Shown here: one piece after another, positions 55,290 through 64,000 of the stretch
Layout: each line of letters starts with the position of its first letter
How positions within the stretch are numbered: position 1 is the stretch's first letter
Assembly (NCBI GenBank): GCA_010015805.1
Contig: ML978125.1
Location: forward strand, 2,232,001 to 2,296,000
Direction: 5' to 3'
DNA length: 64,000 nucleotides
Origin: Rhizodiscina lignyota
Lineage: Eukaryota; Ascomycota; Dothideomycetes; Aulographales; Rhizodiscinaceae
Notes under the pieces: model-generated
Databases searched by the model: none
What the model was told of the DNA's origin: nothing
What the model saw: the letters and a program-made list of their open reading frames with translations, nothing else
Position numbers and translations under genes: made by a program

Positions 55290-56202
55290 TCATCTCACCC
55301 TCAAAATCCTCCTCGAGTAGTCCTGGTTGTCCGCGATACTGCCATCACTCTGCCTCCTGCTCATCATAACCTCCGGATCTAATCGCGAATCGTTCATGCT
55401 TGACGCGCTATTTCCACCGTACACACCCTTGCCGCCACTGACAAACTGCTGCACACTCTGCTTCTGCTGGTACTCCTCCTCTTGCAGTCTTCTCTTTCTT
55501 CGCTTCAAGAACAAGACAACACCTGCGATGAGTGCGATGAGCACGACGACACCGACGACAACACCGGCTGCGATGCCAGCTTTGTTTGTTCCGCCTCCGC
55601 CTCCGCTTGACGCGGTCTTTTGAGGCGCCGCAGTTTGAGAAGGGTCCGGGATGGTCTTGACGACGGTCGAGCCGCCAATTGTGACGACAGAATGCTTAGT
55701 GGCTGCCGATGAGGTGGATATGGAATGAGGATCGAGATTGGCGATTTCATTGCGTGAAAAGCCAGTGAGAATAACCCACCAGTAATCAGCACCACCGCCT
55801 AAATAGTTTGCTGTGTCAGCAATGATTCTTTCACCGAACTGTGCCTCGAAGCAATTGATGGAATGGAGTTCTGAGATAAATATGTTACACGCTTGATAGA
55901 AGTAAACACTTACATGATTCTTTGTCGTATCCAGCGCAACCGGTGCTGCACTTGTCGTCATCAACCTGGGAGTCTTTTGGCGGGAGCAGTGGTCCACAGC
56001 TGCAGTTTGTGCCGCTGGTCAGACCCATCACAGGTTGTTGGAGTTCATAGCAGACTTTCTGGCAGTTGCCACTTGACTGGAACTCGTAGGAGCCGTGGTC
56101 CACAAGCGGCGTCGGAGTTGCGAAGCAGCCGACGGTTGTGCTGGCTTCCATCTTGCCGGTGAAGGTCCCGGAGGATATCTGCGTGCCTTCTGATATCGAC
56201 AT
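55290..56202 (-). CDS. WSC-domain transmembrane protein (cell-wall sensor-like)
   Basis: Model: complement(join(55290..55798, 55914..56202)), 265 aa. A WSC domain (residues about 25-105) has VGCFATP, YEFQSSGNCQKVCYE, GTNCSCGPLLPP, CSTGCAGYDKESC and GGADYWWVI; the last block is split by the 115-bp intron, and only the acceptor TTTAG at 55799-55803 preserves it. A short Ser/Thr linker, a transmembrane helix (AGIAAGVVVGVVVLIALIAGVVLFL) flanked by KRRKRR, and a cytoplasmic tail of about 65 residues follow. In Wsc1-type sensors this build reports wall stress to Rho1. No signal peptide is visible from this start, and an in-frame stop lies just upstream, so a 5' exon is probably missing. The linker is much shorter than in true Wsc sensors. 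Confidence 0.85.
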
Positions 56203-57871
56203 GTTGGCGATTTGTGATGTGGTGTTCTACCGCGTTGTATGCGGTAAAGGAGTGGAAGTGGTCTCGTGTCAAGCTCCGGGAGAGCGGAACACTCGGAATG
56301 AAAGGGTTTTCGATCAGAACGAGGCTCAAGAAGTTCGAGTGAACTCTTGCGCGTACTGGTTTTGGTGTATACGTGTGCTGATGAAACGCGTAGTGGTTTA
56401 CAAGGGCATTTGGAGAGCAAAACGCGACTCAAGTGGCCGGTCGGTCGGTCGGGGTGGCCAAAATGTTGTCAAAGACCGCAGACTCGTCAAAGGAGAGGGT
56501 CAACGACGATTGTTCACACCCGTGGACAAAAGACGTCTTTGACGATGGGCCGGTCTTGTTCCGCGGAGGCCGTTAGAGCTTGACTTGGCCGTGGCACCGA
56601 TGTGAAGAGCGGCTCTGGAGTCGTCCCTGGGCCGTAAGGGTGAACGGTCGAGGCAGGCGTGCGTGTGTTGAACGAAGGTGAGAAGGTTCAAAGCTCAAGC
56701 GAAGGTCTTTGATGCTGTCGACAGCAGCGGTGCATAAGGAGCGTGTTGTTCTGAGGGAAGTGAAACGACAGTCGCGGGTCAGGTGTTGGCTTGCGAGCGT
56801 GGTGTCGCGAGTGGAGGTGAAGGTTTGGTGGAAGGGAGCGAGTCTCTGGCTTGGGGCGGCTTGAGAGCAGGCTTGGCTGGGACTAGGGCGCGGGCTTGGG
56901 CGTGAGGGCGGACACTGGACTGACACTGACAGGCTCAAGCAACGGCCGCGTGCCCCTTGCTCGCTTGCATTGCCGCTCATCGCGCTAGGCCGACAAGGGC
57001 AGCCGTTCCTGAACATCGCGTCCAGGAAGGCGCGTATGCCAGGCACCACCGCCGCTGCCAGCGACAACGACCCGCGAGCCTTCACGCGCCATCCACCGCC
57101 GGGCAACACGCCTATCTGCCGCCTCTCCCACCGCCTCGCTGCTCAATCTCCTCGACACTTTTGCTCGTGCCAATCGGCGCAAATTGCTCTTCGCCCTCCC
57201 CCTGCCCACTCTGGAACACGCTCCCCGGCACACGAGCAGGCCTCGCTGTTTCGTGTCAGCCGTCACCTCTTCCGGCTGAACACGTCTGCTGCAAAACAAT
57301 CTCTCGTCTTCGAGGCCGCTGTCATCCTTCATAGCCTCCACTCTTTCGCCCATTTGCAGTACCTACCAGGAGACTGACCCTGCGCACGCAAGGGTGCCGG
57401 ACTTGTTGGGAATGACCTGCTCCACTCTTCTCCGCAAACCTGCCCTTTCCACGTGTACGCGCGCGAAAACGCCGTCCCTGAAGGCTCCCGATCGCGAGAT
57501 TGCATCGAATATGATCTCTTGCAGCGGCGTGAAGCCAGAACGTTTGACCAAGTAGCTTGCCGATCTGTACCTCCTTTGTCCATACTAACGATGGAAGATC
57601 GTCTTTCTCTCCGCATTCCTCTCTCAAACGTGGAGCTGGCGGGTCGCAGCTGACATGTAAATCAATGCTCTCACAACCTCTCACTTGTGGTTCATTGCAG
57701 TGCTGAATTTCGAATATCAAACTTTTCTTGCACTACTACATCTATAATCTCGACAAGCCGGAAAGTTAAGTCGTTCCCAATTTTGTTTGTGATATCAACA
57801 TCGAGTTCTGACCGCGCTCACCAAAGAGCAAAGAGCAAAGTAAGCTGTCGAGTTATGTGGAATTTGGAACT
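56203..57871. other. intergenic, upstream of WSC gene
   Basis: 1.7 kb. The half near 56950-57350 is C-rich with several long open but overlapping frames. The first exon of the WSC gene may lie here, but no ATG-signal-peptide-donor set could be built. No other gene is seen. Confidence 0.4.
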
Positions 57872-58330
57872 CTATTGGCTCCATCTTACTCTTGTGATCT
57901 CGAGTTCCCGTCTCCTCATCATTCTCCATAGTTTCCGGAACGTTTTCATGGTTGTCTCATTAGTGCCGTCCGGCAGCTGCTTATATCCCTTCCTAACCAT
58001 ATCAATGCAATAAAATTGGTCCGTCACAGAGCATCTCAACAGGCTTTTGACAGCATTGCAAAGTGCTAAAACGACTGCACTATCTCTGTCTTCCTCTCTA
58101 TCTTCCAGATGTGCCTCCATTTGGATTGCCGTCAGCAAGACACTAACGTCATCTTGAGCATCTTCTCTAAGGAAACGAAGCGCTTCCTGGAAGAGCTCCC
58201 ATTCATGGTCAAGGAACGAATCGCTAAGGAGACGAAATAGCTCTTTGATCTGATCAAGGATCTGCTGTTCATCAAGCGTGAAGTGAGGTCTGGCAGAACC
58301 GCCCTCTCCGGCTCCAAAGTTGTCCATCAT
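57872..58330 (-). CDS. small helical protein, hypothetical
   Basis: 152 aa from Met at 58330 (or the next Met). Predicted almost entirely helical and charged (LDEQQILDQIKELFRLLSDSFLDHEWELFQEALRFL; MVRKGYKQLPDGTNETTMKTFRKLWRMMRRRE). No signal peptide or membrane segment. It is first in a run of small minus-strand genes with similar character at 58.5 and 59.6 kb. Family unknown. Confidence 0.55.
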   Translation of the reverse strand: MMDNFGAGEGGSARPHFTLDEQQILDQIKELFRLLSDSFLDHEWELFQEALRFLREDAQDDVSVLLTAIQMEAHLEDREEDRDSAVVLALCNAVKSLLRCSVTDQFYCIDMVRKGYKQLPDGTNETTMKTFRKLWRMMRRRELEITRVRWSQ

Positions 58331-58505
58331 GTGCGATCTACGATTCTGGGAAGGAGAGTGACGCTTTAATATTCAGAAGGATGCATAGTTTGCTGCAGTT
58401 GTAGAGCAAATATCTAAGTGAGTGTGGGCGAAGAAATGATGCCTTGTGGTAAATATAGCGCTTATCCCAAGCCAGGCCGTCAAACAATTGCAAGGTCGCA
58501 ATTAT

Positions 58506-58916
58506 CTACGGCACAAAAAGTTCCACGACCCCCCTCCAGAAACGCACCACCCTCCGAAGCGCATCTACTGCAACCCGGTTATCTTCATTCGTGGCGGCTT
58601 CCATCAAATCGCAGGCTTCCGTTATCCTGTCCAAATGCCAATTCGCTCCATGGATGCCCCTGTACATGTGATTCATCGCAAATAGCGCGTGCGCATACCC
58701 CCAAAGAGCCAGCGGAGTTCCCGCCTCGCTAAGCAGTTGGTTGCAAAGATTGCGGTTCTGAGTCCAGTCCGCCGCGTAGCAGGCATTTCGAGCTGCTTCA
58801 AGCACTCTGCGGCTGTGGGAAGAAAGAGGCGGGAGGACTGGAGAAATTCTCCGATATGCACCTTCCTCCACGACCCGTAGAGGCATACCACGCCCAAAAC
58901 GTATATCATCACTCAT
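58506..58916 (-). CDS. small TPR-like helical protein, paralogue A
   Basis: 136 aa from Met at about 58916 (MSDDIRFGRG); a longer start at 59003 exists. The core pattern RRVLEAARNACYAADW ... LCNQLLSEAGTPLALWGYAHALFAMN ... ITEACDLMEAATNED reads as helical pairs like those of TPR/Sel1 units. The same order of elements (RRxLE, CxQLL, PLxL, Cx2ME) recurs in the gene at 59578, so the two look like diverged duplicates. No function can be assigned. Confidence 0.6.
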   Translation of the reverse strand: MSDDIRFGRGMPLRVVEEGAYRRISPVLPPLSSHSRRVLEAARNACYAADWTQNRNLCNQLLSEAGTPLALWGYAHALFAMNHMYRGIHGANWHLDRITEACDLMEAATNEDNRVAVDALRRVVRFWRGVVELFVP

Positions 58917-59163
58917 TGTTGCAATCTTCGATATGAAGGAAGTGGCTTGACCGAAGCACAGGTCGCGACATGGAGCTTTTATACACAATGTCAAGAGCAT
59001 CATGGGTTAAAACGTTGTCCACATGACAGAAAGGCAAGTAGCAAAGAAGGTGTTTGCCATTAATGTATATTGGCATGTCTCATACTCATCCTCTCGGTTT
59101 CCAATGCCCTTCAGAATGCACGCCGCGGCCAAAGCCAAACAACCATTCACGCCGCATGAGCCG

Positions 59164-59325
59164 TCAAATCCACCGAATGTACTCTCGTCGCTGTATGATC
59201 AGTCCCTTCTGCGTCCGCTCCTCAATTCTCCCTGTCTCATCGTACGGATAATATGAGTACGCTCTTCTTGATCTCCCGTTCCGCTTGCGAATGGATGATG
59301 ACCGAGAGCTACTTTTCGAAGCCAT
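59164..59325 (-). CDS. very small basic protein (candidate)
   Basis: 53 aa from Met at about 59325. A Ser/Arg/Lys-rich start (KSSSRSSSIRKRNGRSRRA) is followed by YSYYPYDETGRIEERTQKG. It lies between the two TPR-like genes on the same strand. It may be a truncated family member or chance. Confidence 0.3.
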   Translation of the reverse strand: MASKSSSRSSSIRKRNGRSRRAYSYYPYDETGRIEERTQKGLIIQRREYIRWI

Positions 59326-59577
59326 TTGAAAGGATCTGGAGTGTTTGGCCAATTGCGTTGCTGGCAGGTTCGATGCATTGGTTATTGGGTGGCTCATGTG
59401 GTTTCCGCAGACGATGACCTTGTAGGCGGTTCGATGCTTCTGCGAGATTATGGCAGAAAGGAAGCTGTACCTGCTGCGATGGCATATGCATACTTTCAGG
59501 TTAAGGGTGACTTGGTGTTGGTGAGTACTGGTGAGAGTGCTAAATAGTGGACGAAAGAGAGTATCAAAATGCAATCT

Positions 59578-60081
59578 TCACTCATGCGAGGTTTCCCCGA
59601 GAGCTCTCATCTTTACAATATCTTCCTCGATCTCGTCCGCCACATATTCCAACCCGTTTTCCTCCATTTCCTCACATAGCTCTTCCGCTCTCCCCAAAAA
59701 CACGCGTTTCTCCATCATTCCCTTGAGTGGTGGCAGGGTTTTCGGCCATATCTCCGCGAGCATTAGATATGTGCGAGCTCTCAACGGCAAAGGCAGGACA
59801 GAGACGAGAAGCTGCTCGCACGCTTCATGGCTTGGATCGAACGAGTGATGCTCTAACATCCTCCTCGCTCGACGATCAATCTCCTCCAGCTGGACATCTA
59901 GGCCAAGTGTAGCCAATGCATTCTTGTAGACCATCGCAAATGAGTTCTCTCCTTTAGGCGGCTGGTATCGCTCTTCATACTCCCGGATCTTGCGTGCGAT
60001 GTATTCTCGAGATCCGCTCTCCTCGAGCATGCTTCTTGGTCTGCCCAGTGGGGAATTGTAGAAAGTATCTGACAAGGACAT
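59578..60081 (-). CDS. small TPR-like helical protein, paralogue B
   Basis: 167 aa from Met at 60081. The N-terminal part MSLSDTFYNSPLGRPRSMLEE is followed by charged helices (YIARKIREYEERYQPPKGENSFAMVYKNAL). The core RRMLEHHSFDPSHEACEQLLVSVLPLPLRARTYLMLAEIWP ... AEELCEEMEENGLEYVADEIEEDIVKM lines up with paralogue A. Intronless and without a signal peptide, so probably cytosolic. No known family is recognised. The local tandem arrangement suggests lineage-specific duplication. Confidence 0.6.
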   Translation of the reverse strand: MSLSDTFYNSPLGRPRSMLEESGSREYIARKIREYEERYQPPKGENSFAMVYKNALATLGLDVQLEEIDRRARRMLEHHSFDPSHEACEQLLVSVLPLPLRARTYLMLAEIWPKTLPPLKGMMEKRVFLGRAEELCEEMEENGLEYVADEIEEDIVKMRALGETSHE

Positions 60082-60923
60082 TTCGAGCTATGATGTGTCA
60101 CGTTCCAAAGGGCTTCCTCACTATAATTGTTGCTCTGGCTGACTGCATGACAACGGCTATATGCAGAATATTTAAAGGATCAAGTCGATCGACGTCTAGG
60201 AGGATCGGGCAAGCAATCGATTTGCTATAATTGCACACCTGATGGAGCACAAAGCCTGAAGATTTGTCCCGGTTGAAAAGGAGCGCAACCCAACAAGTTT
60301 AAAGGGCCTCACTACTGGAAACTGCCAATGCAGCTATGGATCAAACATGAGCTTAAATTACGATTCGATATATGAGGTAAGAAAGTACGCCGCAAGACTT
60401 GGGCTGTGTGTTGTTTTGGAGTAAGTGTAGCGCAGTGCCGTTGGCTGACCATAAAACGGAGTTAAGGGCTCACCCCTGGAAGCGCTTTTCCAATTTCAAG
60501 CATGACAAGGCAGTCCCTGTTTACTCGTGTAACTAGCACCAAGCATTGCAAGGCAAGAGCAAAAACATTGTAGTTGTTGCTCAAATTCCGCAATTGCTGG
60601 AGGTATCGCAGCAAATCGAGATTCTTGAGCTTCTACTAGGCCTGCCGAAGCCGTCGGCTTCAATAACTTCAGCGCGGTCTACATACATCACGACCCTGCA
60701 GTTTCATTTTCTTTTGAAAGAGCCAGAGTAAAACAGATGATTTCATCTGCTGAGAATCAGGCACATAGCGGAGCAGAACAGTTGATTGATTGAAGCCAGA
60801 ACGGGTGCAAAGCACCCTCATATATACAAGAATAAGGGAGGTTGGTACCCAGGGGCCGGGTGCCACCCACCCAGAAACAGGGTTGCCAGCCACCCCTGCC
60901 TCCTATTTTCAACAGCATCCTCT
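60082..60923. other. intergenic
   Basis: 840 bp between the start of paralogue B and the stop of the hydrolase. Only short frames. No gene is seen. Confidence 0.5.
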
Positions 60924-62162
60924 TCAACTGAATTGTGAGATCCAGGAGATCATTATATTCGACAGCTCGACAGGAGCTTCCTCTGGCAAGAAATGTCCAG
61001 CGCCATCTCCAATCCCTTCGACCTTGAGGTTCGCGCCTTCCTGTACCCATCCTTTCCACACCTTCTCCATGTCATATCTCGCGCCTAGGTATGCGGATGA
61101 ATAGACGACGAGCGTTGGAACTGCAATCTTTCTCCCCTGCTGCTGGTCTTCCTTCTGCAGCTCAACATCCTCGAACGCCCCAGCGCGGTAGTCCTCGCAT
61201 GACGCTCGCACGACGGACTCGCGCTCAAAATAACCACAGTACCGTTCCATGGCGTCATCTCCTTTGAGGCCCTTCAACCGATGCTCGTTCTTGCCGGCCC
61301 ACCGTTCGATCATGGCCTGGCACCACCAGCCGCCGCCGGTAGCGAGGATCATCTTGGTTGCGAGTTCCACATTGGCGAGCAAGGGCCAATGAAACGTGCC
61401 TACTGAGCTGGCCGAGTTCCCAAACGTTTCAAACTGCGCAGAGGTTGGTACGATGTCCAGAAAGATGACGGAGACGAGGCTGAAGGTAGAAGAGTGTTGC
61501 TCCGCATCGACTGCTAATCGATGGCAAACGCGCGCTCCTCGATCGCTTTTACTAATTTAGTGACCATTCGACCTTAAAAGACTTGGTGACCTACTGGCCA
61601 CACAGAATGATCTTCTGTGAGATAGGGCCTGATGAGGGAAGAGATTTCTCAAGAGCCTCTAGAACAGCGGCTCCGACAGTGCGTTTATCACCTCTCGGAG
61701 GTGGAGTTGAGTTGCCATAGCCCGGGAGCTGTTAGTGCTCGTTAGAGACTCTACGTCAATGGCATGACAGTTACGGTTGGAAGAAGAGAACAACATACGT
61801 CCGGAATGAAAATGGGTACATCTGGAGGCAGTCGAGAAACCACCTATCGCTGAACCATCAGCATTTGAGCAAGAAACCAGATCAGGCGATGGGTCTGTAC
61901 ATGACGGTACCTATGTGGCGTCAGCGATCTTCCTCAAATGCAGAAGAGGCAGGCCGTTAGTATGTACATATATGCGCTAGCATCATATTAGCAGTTTGTC
62001 CATCAGAATGGCAAGGCAATCTTACGATTGAGGATAGCCGTGGACAAGAATCAGAATCGGGTTGTCTGGAGAGACAGTCTCCAAGCCTCTTGAGTAGTAG
62101 TTCACCGCGGACCCACATGATGTTGGGACGCTGCTCGATTTTTCAAAGAACTCGGACGTCAT
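60924..62162 (-). CDS. epoxide-hydrolase-like alpha/beta hydrolase
   Basis: Model: complement(join(60924..61545, 61595..61728, 61799..61843, 61901..61928, 62026..62162)), 321 aa; exact phase throughout. Oxyanion-hole motif HGYPQS follows strand 3 (PILILVHG). LPPDVPIFIPDLPGYGNS comes next, and the nucleophile elbow GHDRGARV is formed across an intron, with Asp as nucleophile as in epoxide hydrolases and haloalkane dehalogenases. A cap region (WWCQAMIERWAGKNEHRLKG) lies in the second half, and the catalytic His is in GAGHFLPEEAP. Exons 2 and 3 are only 28 and 45 nt, but both are needed to keep QSS...RHVVSRLPPDV continuous. The substrate is unknown. The start MTSEFFEK is favoured over an upstream Met (62321). 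Confidence 0.88.
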
Positions 62163-62479
62163 CGCAGTTGATTTAATCCTCACAAGAATATATAGGATTA
62201 TCTTGGAACGAAAACGCTTCAGGTGGACTTGCTGTTGAACAGCATGAGGTTGGTGAGAGGGAACGACACTTTCCGGCAAGGCGGAGGGGTTGTCAGCGGC
62301 TCGGTAGCGAACCGAGTCCATTGATAATTAGTTTCCAATTGAATTCGCCTGTTGGGGTATCAACTATTATCGGAATTGCTATATGACTGACTGCTCTCTT
62401 CTACCGTAGTTATAAATATAAAACAGAACCGCAGAGCAAAGAAAAGGGCGTAATTGATATGCCGTTGGTATATTGATCC
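62163..62479. other. intergenic, hydrolase promoter
   Basis: AT-rich near 62400-62420. No gene beyond a possible 5' extension of the hydrolase frame. Confidence 0.5.
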
Positions 62480-64000
62480 TTAAGTGCTAGTCATAACAGC
62501 CTCATTGTGATTGATCCTCAATCGAACTTTCAACTCCTCTGCCTTCTTCGTCAACCCCTTCTCCGACATGCCGTGCTCAGCATTTATATTCTCTCTCGCT
62601 TTAGCGTCAAAGCCCAAGAAAATAACCGGGAGAGGATTCAAGCCCCAAGCGAACAGGCCTGCCCTTTTTGTCTCGATGACGGTCCCAACAAGGAAAACAA
62701 GGCCCAGTAACCAAATCAGCACCGGCAGACAAATCCAGACCCATGACACGACGACGTAGGTTACGGGAGCAAGGACATGGCCTTTGGCCATTACGGGCTT
62801 CGCCGTGTCGAGATTCCAGCTGGAGTCTCTGATCGCCTTCGTCATGCCCAAAGCCAGATTTTGCATGGCACAAATGTTGCCGTTCTGCGGCGTTTCACAC
62901 GTGCTGTAGTTGCCCAAAAATATGGCCTACGTTCCTGTTAGTATCTCATTAAAGGGAAGACAATATTGGTTCTTACCTGCATCAGGTCCGCAGTGAGATC
63001 GCCATTTTGAGTCTCTATCCCCGCCTCTTCCGACTGGTACTCGTAGTCATCGTCTCCTTCAGTACCAACGTTGCCGCTAAGAATCGATGCAAGATAGAAA
63101 CTGATCCCGTGGTTGATATTGTACGGGATGGTGTAGTTCTCGGAGTATATTCCCAGGGATGGCACGATTGACATTGGAACGATGGAATCTTGCGTATCCT
63201 CGTCAACGATATAGCCAGTGAAGGGAGAACTAATCGTTTGCTCATAATATTGAGCGCCAGATAATGCAGCTTGAGTTGACCTAGACGAGGACCCGATCGA
63301 AGTGTTGTAGATTCGTACGCAGGGCGTTAATGCACACTCCGAAGCAACGAGCTTTGTCGTTGAATTCACAAGATGGCTGCCGAAAGCAGAAATGGAATCC
63401 ACAATGGCCATGGGCCGGTTTAGGACCAGTTCCTGATATGCTTCCACAACAGGCTCCGTTGGTGACCCGATACGCATGACGTTCAAGTTATGCGGATTGT
63501 CTTGTCGTCGGAGGGTAAAGCCATTTGGCAGCCATGCATCGCACCAAGTTGACGCATTCACATTGTTAAAATCAGCACAGCTCCTTTTAAGCCTGTGCGT
63601 CAAATCAGTGCACTGTGCACAAACACCCAGACTTGAATACGCATCCCAGGTACAATTTCCGGTGGGACAACTGTATTTGGCGACCTTCCAATCGTCGTTG
63701 GCATTGAAGAGGGATGAGAGTATATTGGCTTTCATGCTCACATCCACAGTAGCATCCGCATGAACTGAGAATGTCTCCGGGTTGTACTTCGTTGTGTTTG
63801 CGACGTATGCATAGCCAGCATTTTGAGAGACTGGGTAGCGGAGGTCATATGCAACCAGATTTTGGATAAAGGGATCGAAGCCCAAAGAGAGAACCATGGC
63901 GATTGCACCGACGATTGCAAAGTGCTTCCCCTTGAGACTCCAGGCTAGCTTCAAACTGCCGGTAAGACCTCGTGCAGCGGAATCAAACTTGTCCAGATCG
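62480..64000 (-). CDS. DUF3176-type membrane protein, 5' end outside the window
   Basis: Model: complement(join(62480..62926, 62977..>64000)); the last intron has branch TACTAAC and acceptor GTAG (boundary good to about one base). The visible part opens with LDKFDSAARGLTGSLKLAWSLKGKH and a membrane helix (FAIVGAIAMVLSLGFDPFIQNLV), the hallmark block of fungal DUF3176 proteins. A large extracellular region with paired cysteines (CPTGNCTW, LGVCAQC, CADFNN, CALTPC) and many N-glycosylation sites follows. A second membrane helix (YVVVSWVWICLPVLIWLLGLVFLVGTV) and a cytoplasmic tail close the protein. Function unknown; such proteins are numerous in Dothideomycetes and Eurotiomycetes. Confidence 0.88.

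Noticed and set aside
56957-57377. long plus-strand frames of 125-135 codons
   Set aside because: C-rich DNA open in several frames at once, with no domain or splice model.
1-64000. CRISPR arrays, operons or prokaryotic mobile elements
   Set aside because: None seen. Intron-rich genes and fungal families show eukaryotic nuclear DNA.

Overview
The window is nuclear DNA from a filamentous ascomycete. The signs are short introns (mostly 46-115 bp) with GT-AG ends and CTAAC/CTGAC-like branch points, and fungus-specific families: CFEM, WSC, DUF3176, a LaeA-like methyltransferase, a CrnA/NrtA-type nitrate transporter and a fungal UreG. Intergenic AT-rich repeat relics also fit. The class Dothideomycetes (Capnodiales/Mycosphaerellales-like) is my inference from overall gene flavour, not shown by any single marker. 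I see no CRISPR, operon or other prokaryotic feature.

Left part (1-19.3 kb) is mostly housekeeping: the 3' end of an unidentified gene, a five-exon augmin HAUS4-like gene, an ASCC1/AKAP7-like 2H phosphoesterase, a CFEM GPI-anchored protein, anthranilate synthase component I (trpE, six exons), an intronless very acidic coiled-coil protein, urease accessory protein UreG, a 1191-residue PPR-like protein whose stop codon abuts that of ureG, and a large Q/P-rich nuclear-type protein.

Middle part (20-39.1 kb) is rich in surface and accessory genes: a Thr/Ser/Pro mucin-like GPI protein with long repeats, a membrane-anchored pepsin-like protein lacking its first catalytic Asp, a secreted DUF5695-type glycosidase-like gene broken by one base, a halogenase-like flavoprotein with a C-terminal zinc ribbon, a 335-bp inverted-repeat element, a nitrate transporter with a palindromic promoter site, and a LaeA-like methyltransferase broken by one extra A.

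Right part (42-64 kb): uracil-DNA glycosylase, an FHA-domain Chk2/Rad53-like kinase with a degenerate phosphothreonine pocket, an ATF/CREB-type bZIP factor, a Cys-containing hypothetical protein, a noncoding triple repeat, a small in-frame Cys-repeat peptide, a secreted protein of unknown function, a WSC-domain membrane protein, a same-strand run of small helical proteins (57.9-60.1 kb), an epoxide-hydrolase-like alpha/beta hydrolase with two tiny exons, and a DUF3176 membrane protein running off the right edge.

Functional threads: nitrogen use (nitrate transporter, UreG), cell-wall/surface proteins (CFEM, mucin-like, pepsin-like, DUF5695, WSC) and DNA maintenance/checkpoint (UNG, FHA kinase). 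I see no complete secondary-metabolite cluster. Exon boundaries were worked out by hand from splice signals, reading phase and family similarity; most satisfy exact phase arithmetic, but none is backed by transcripts.
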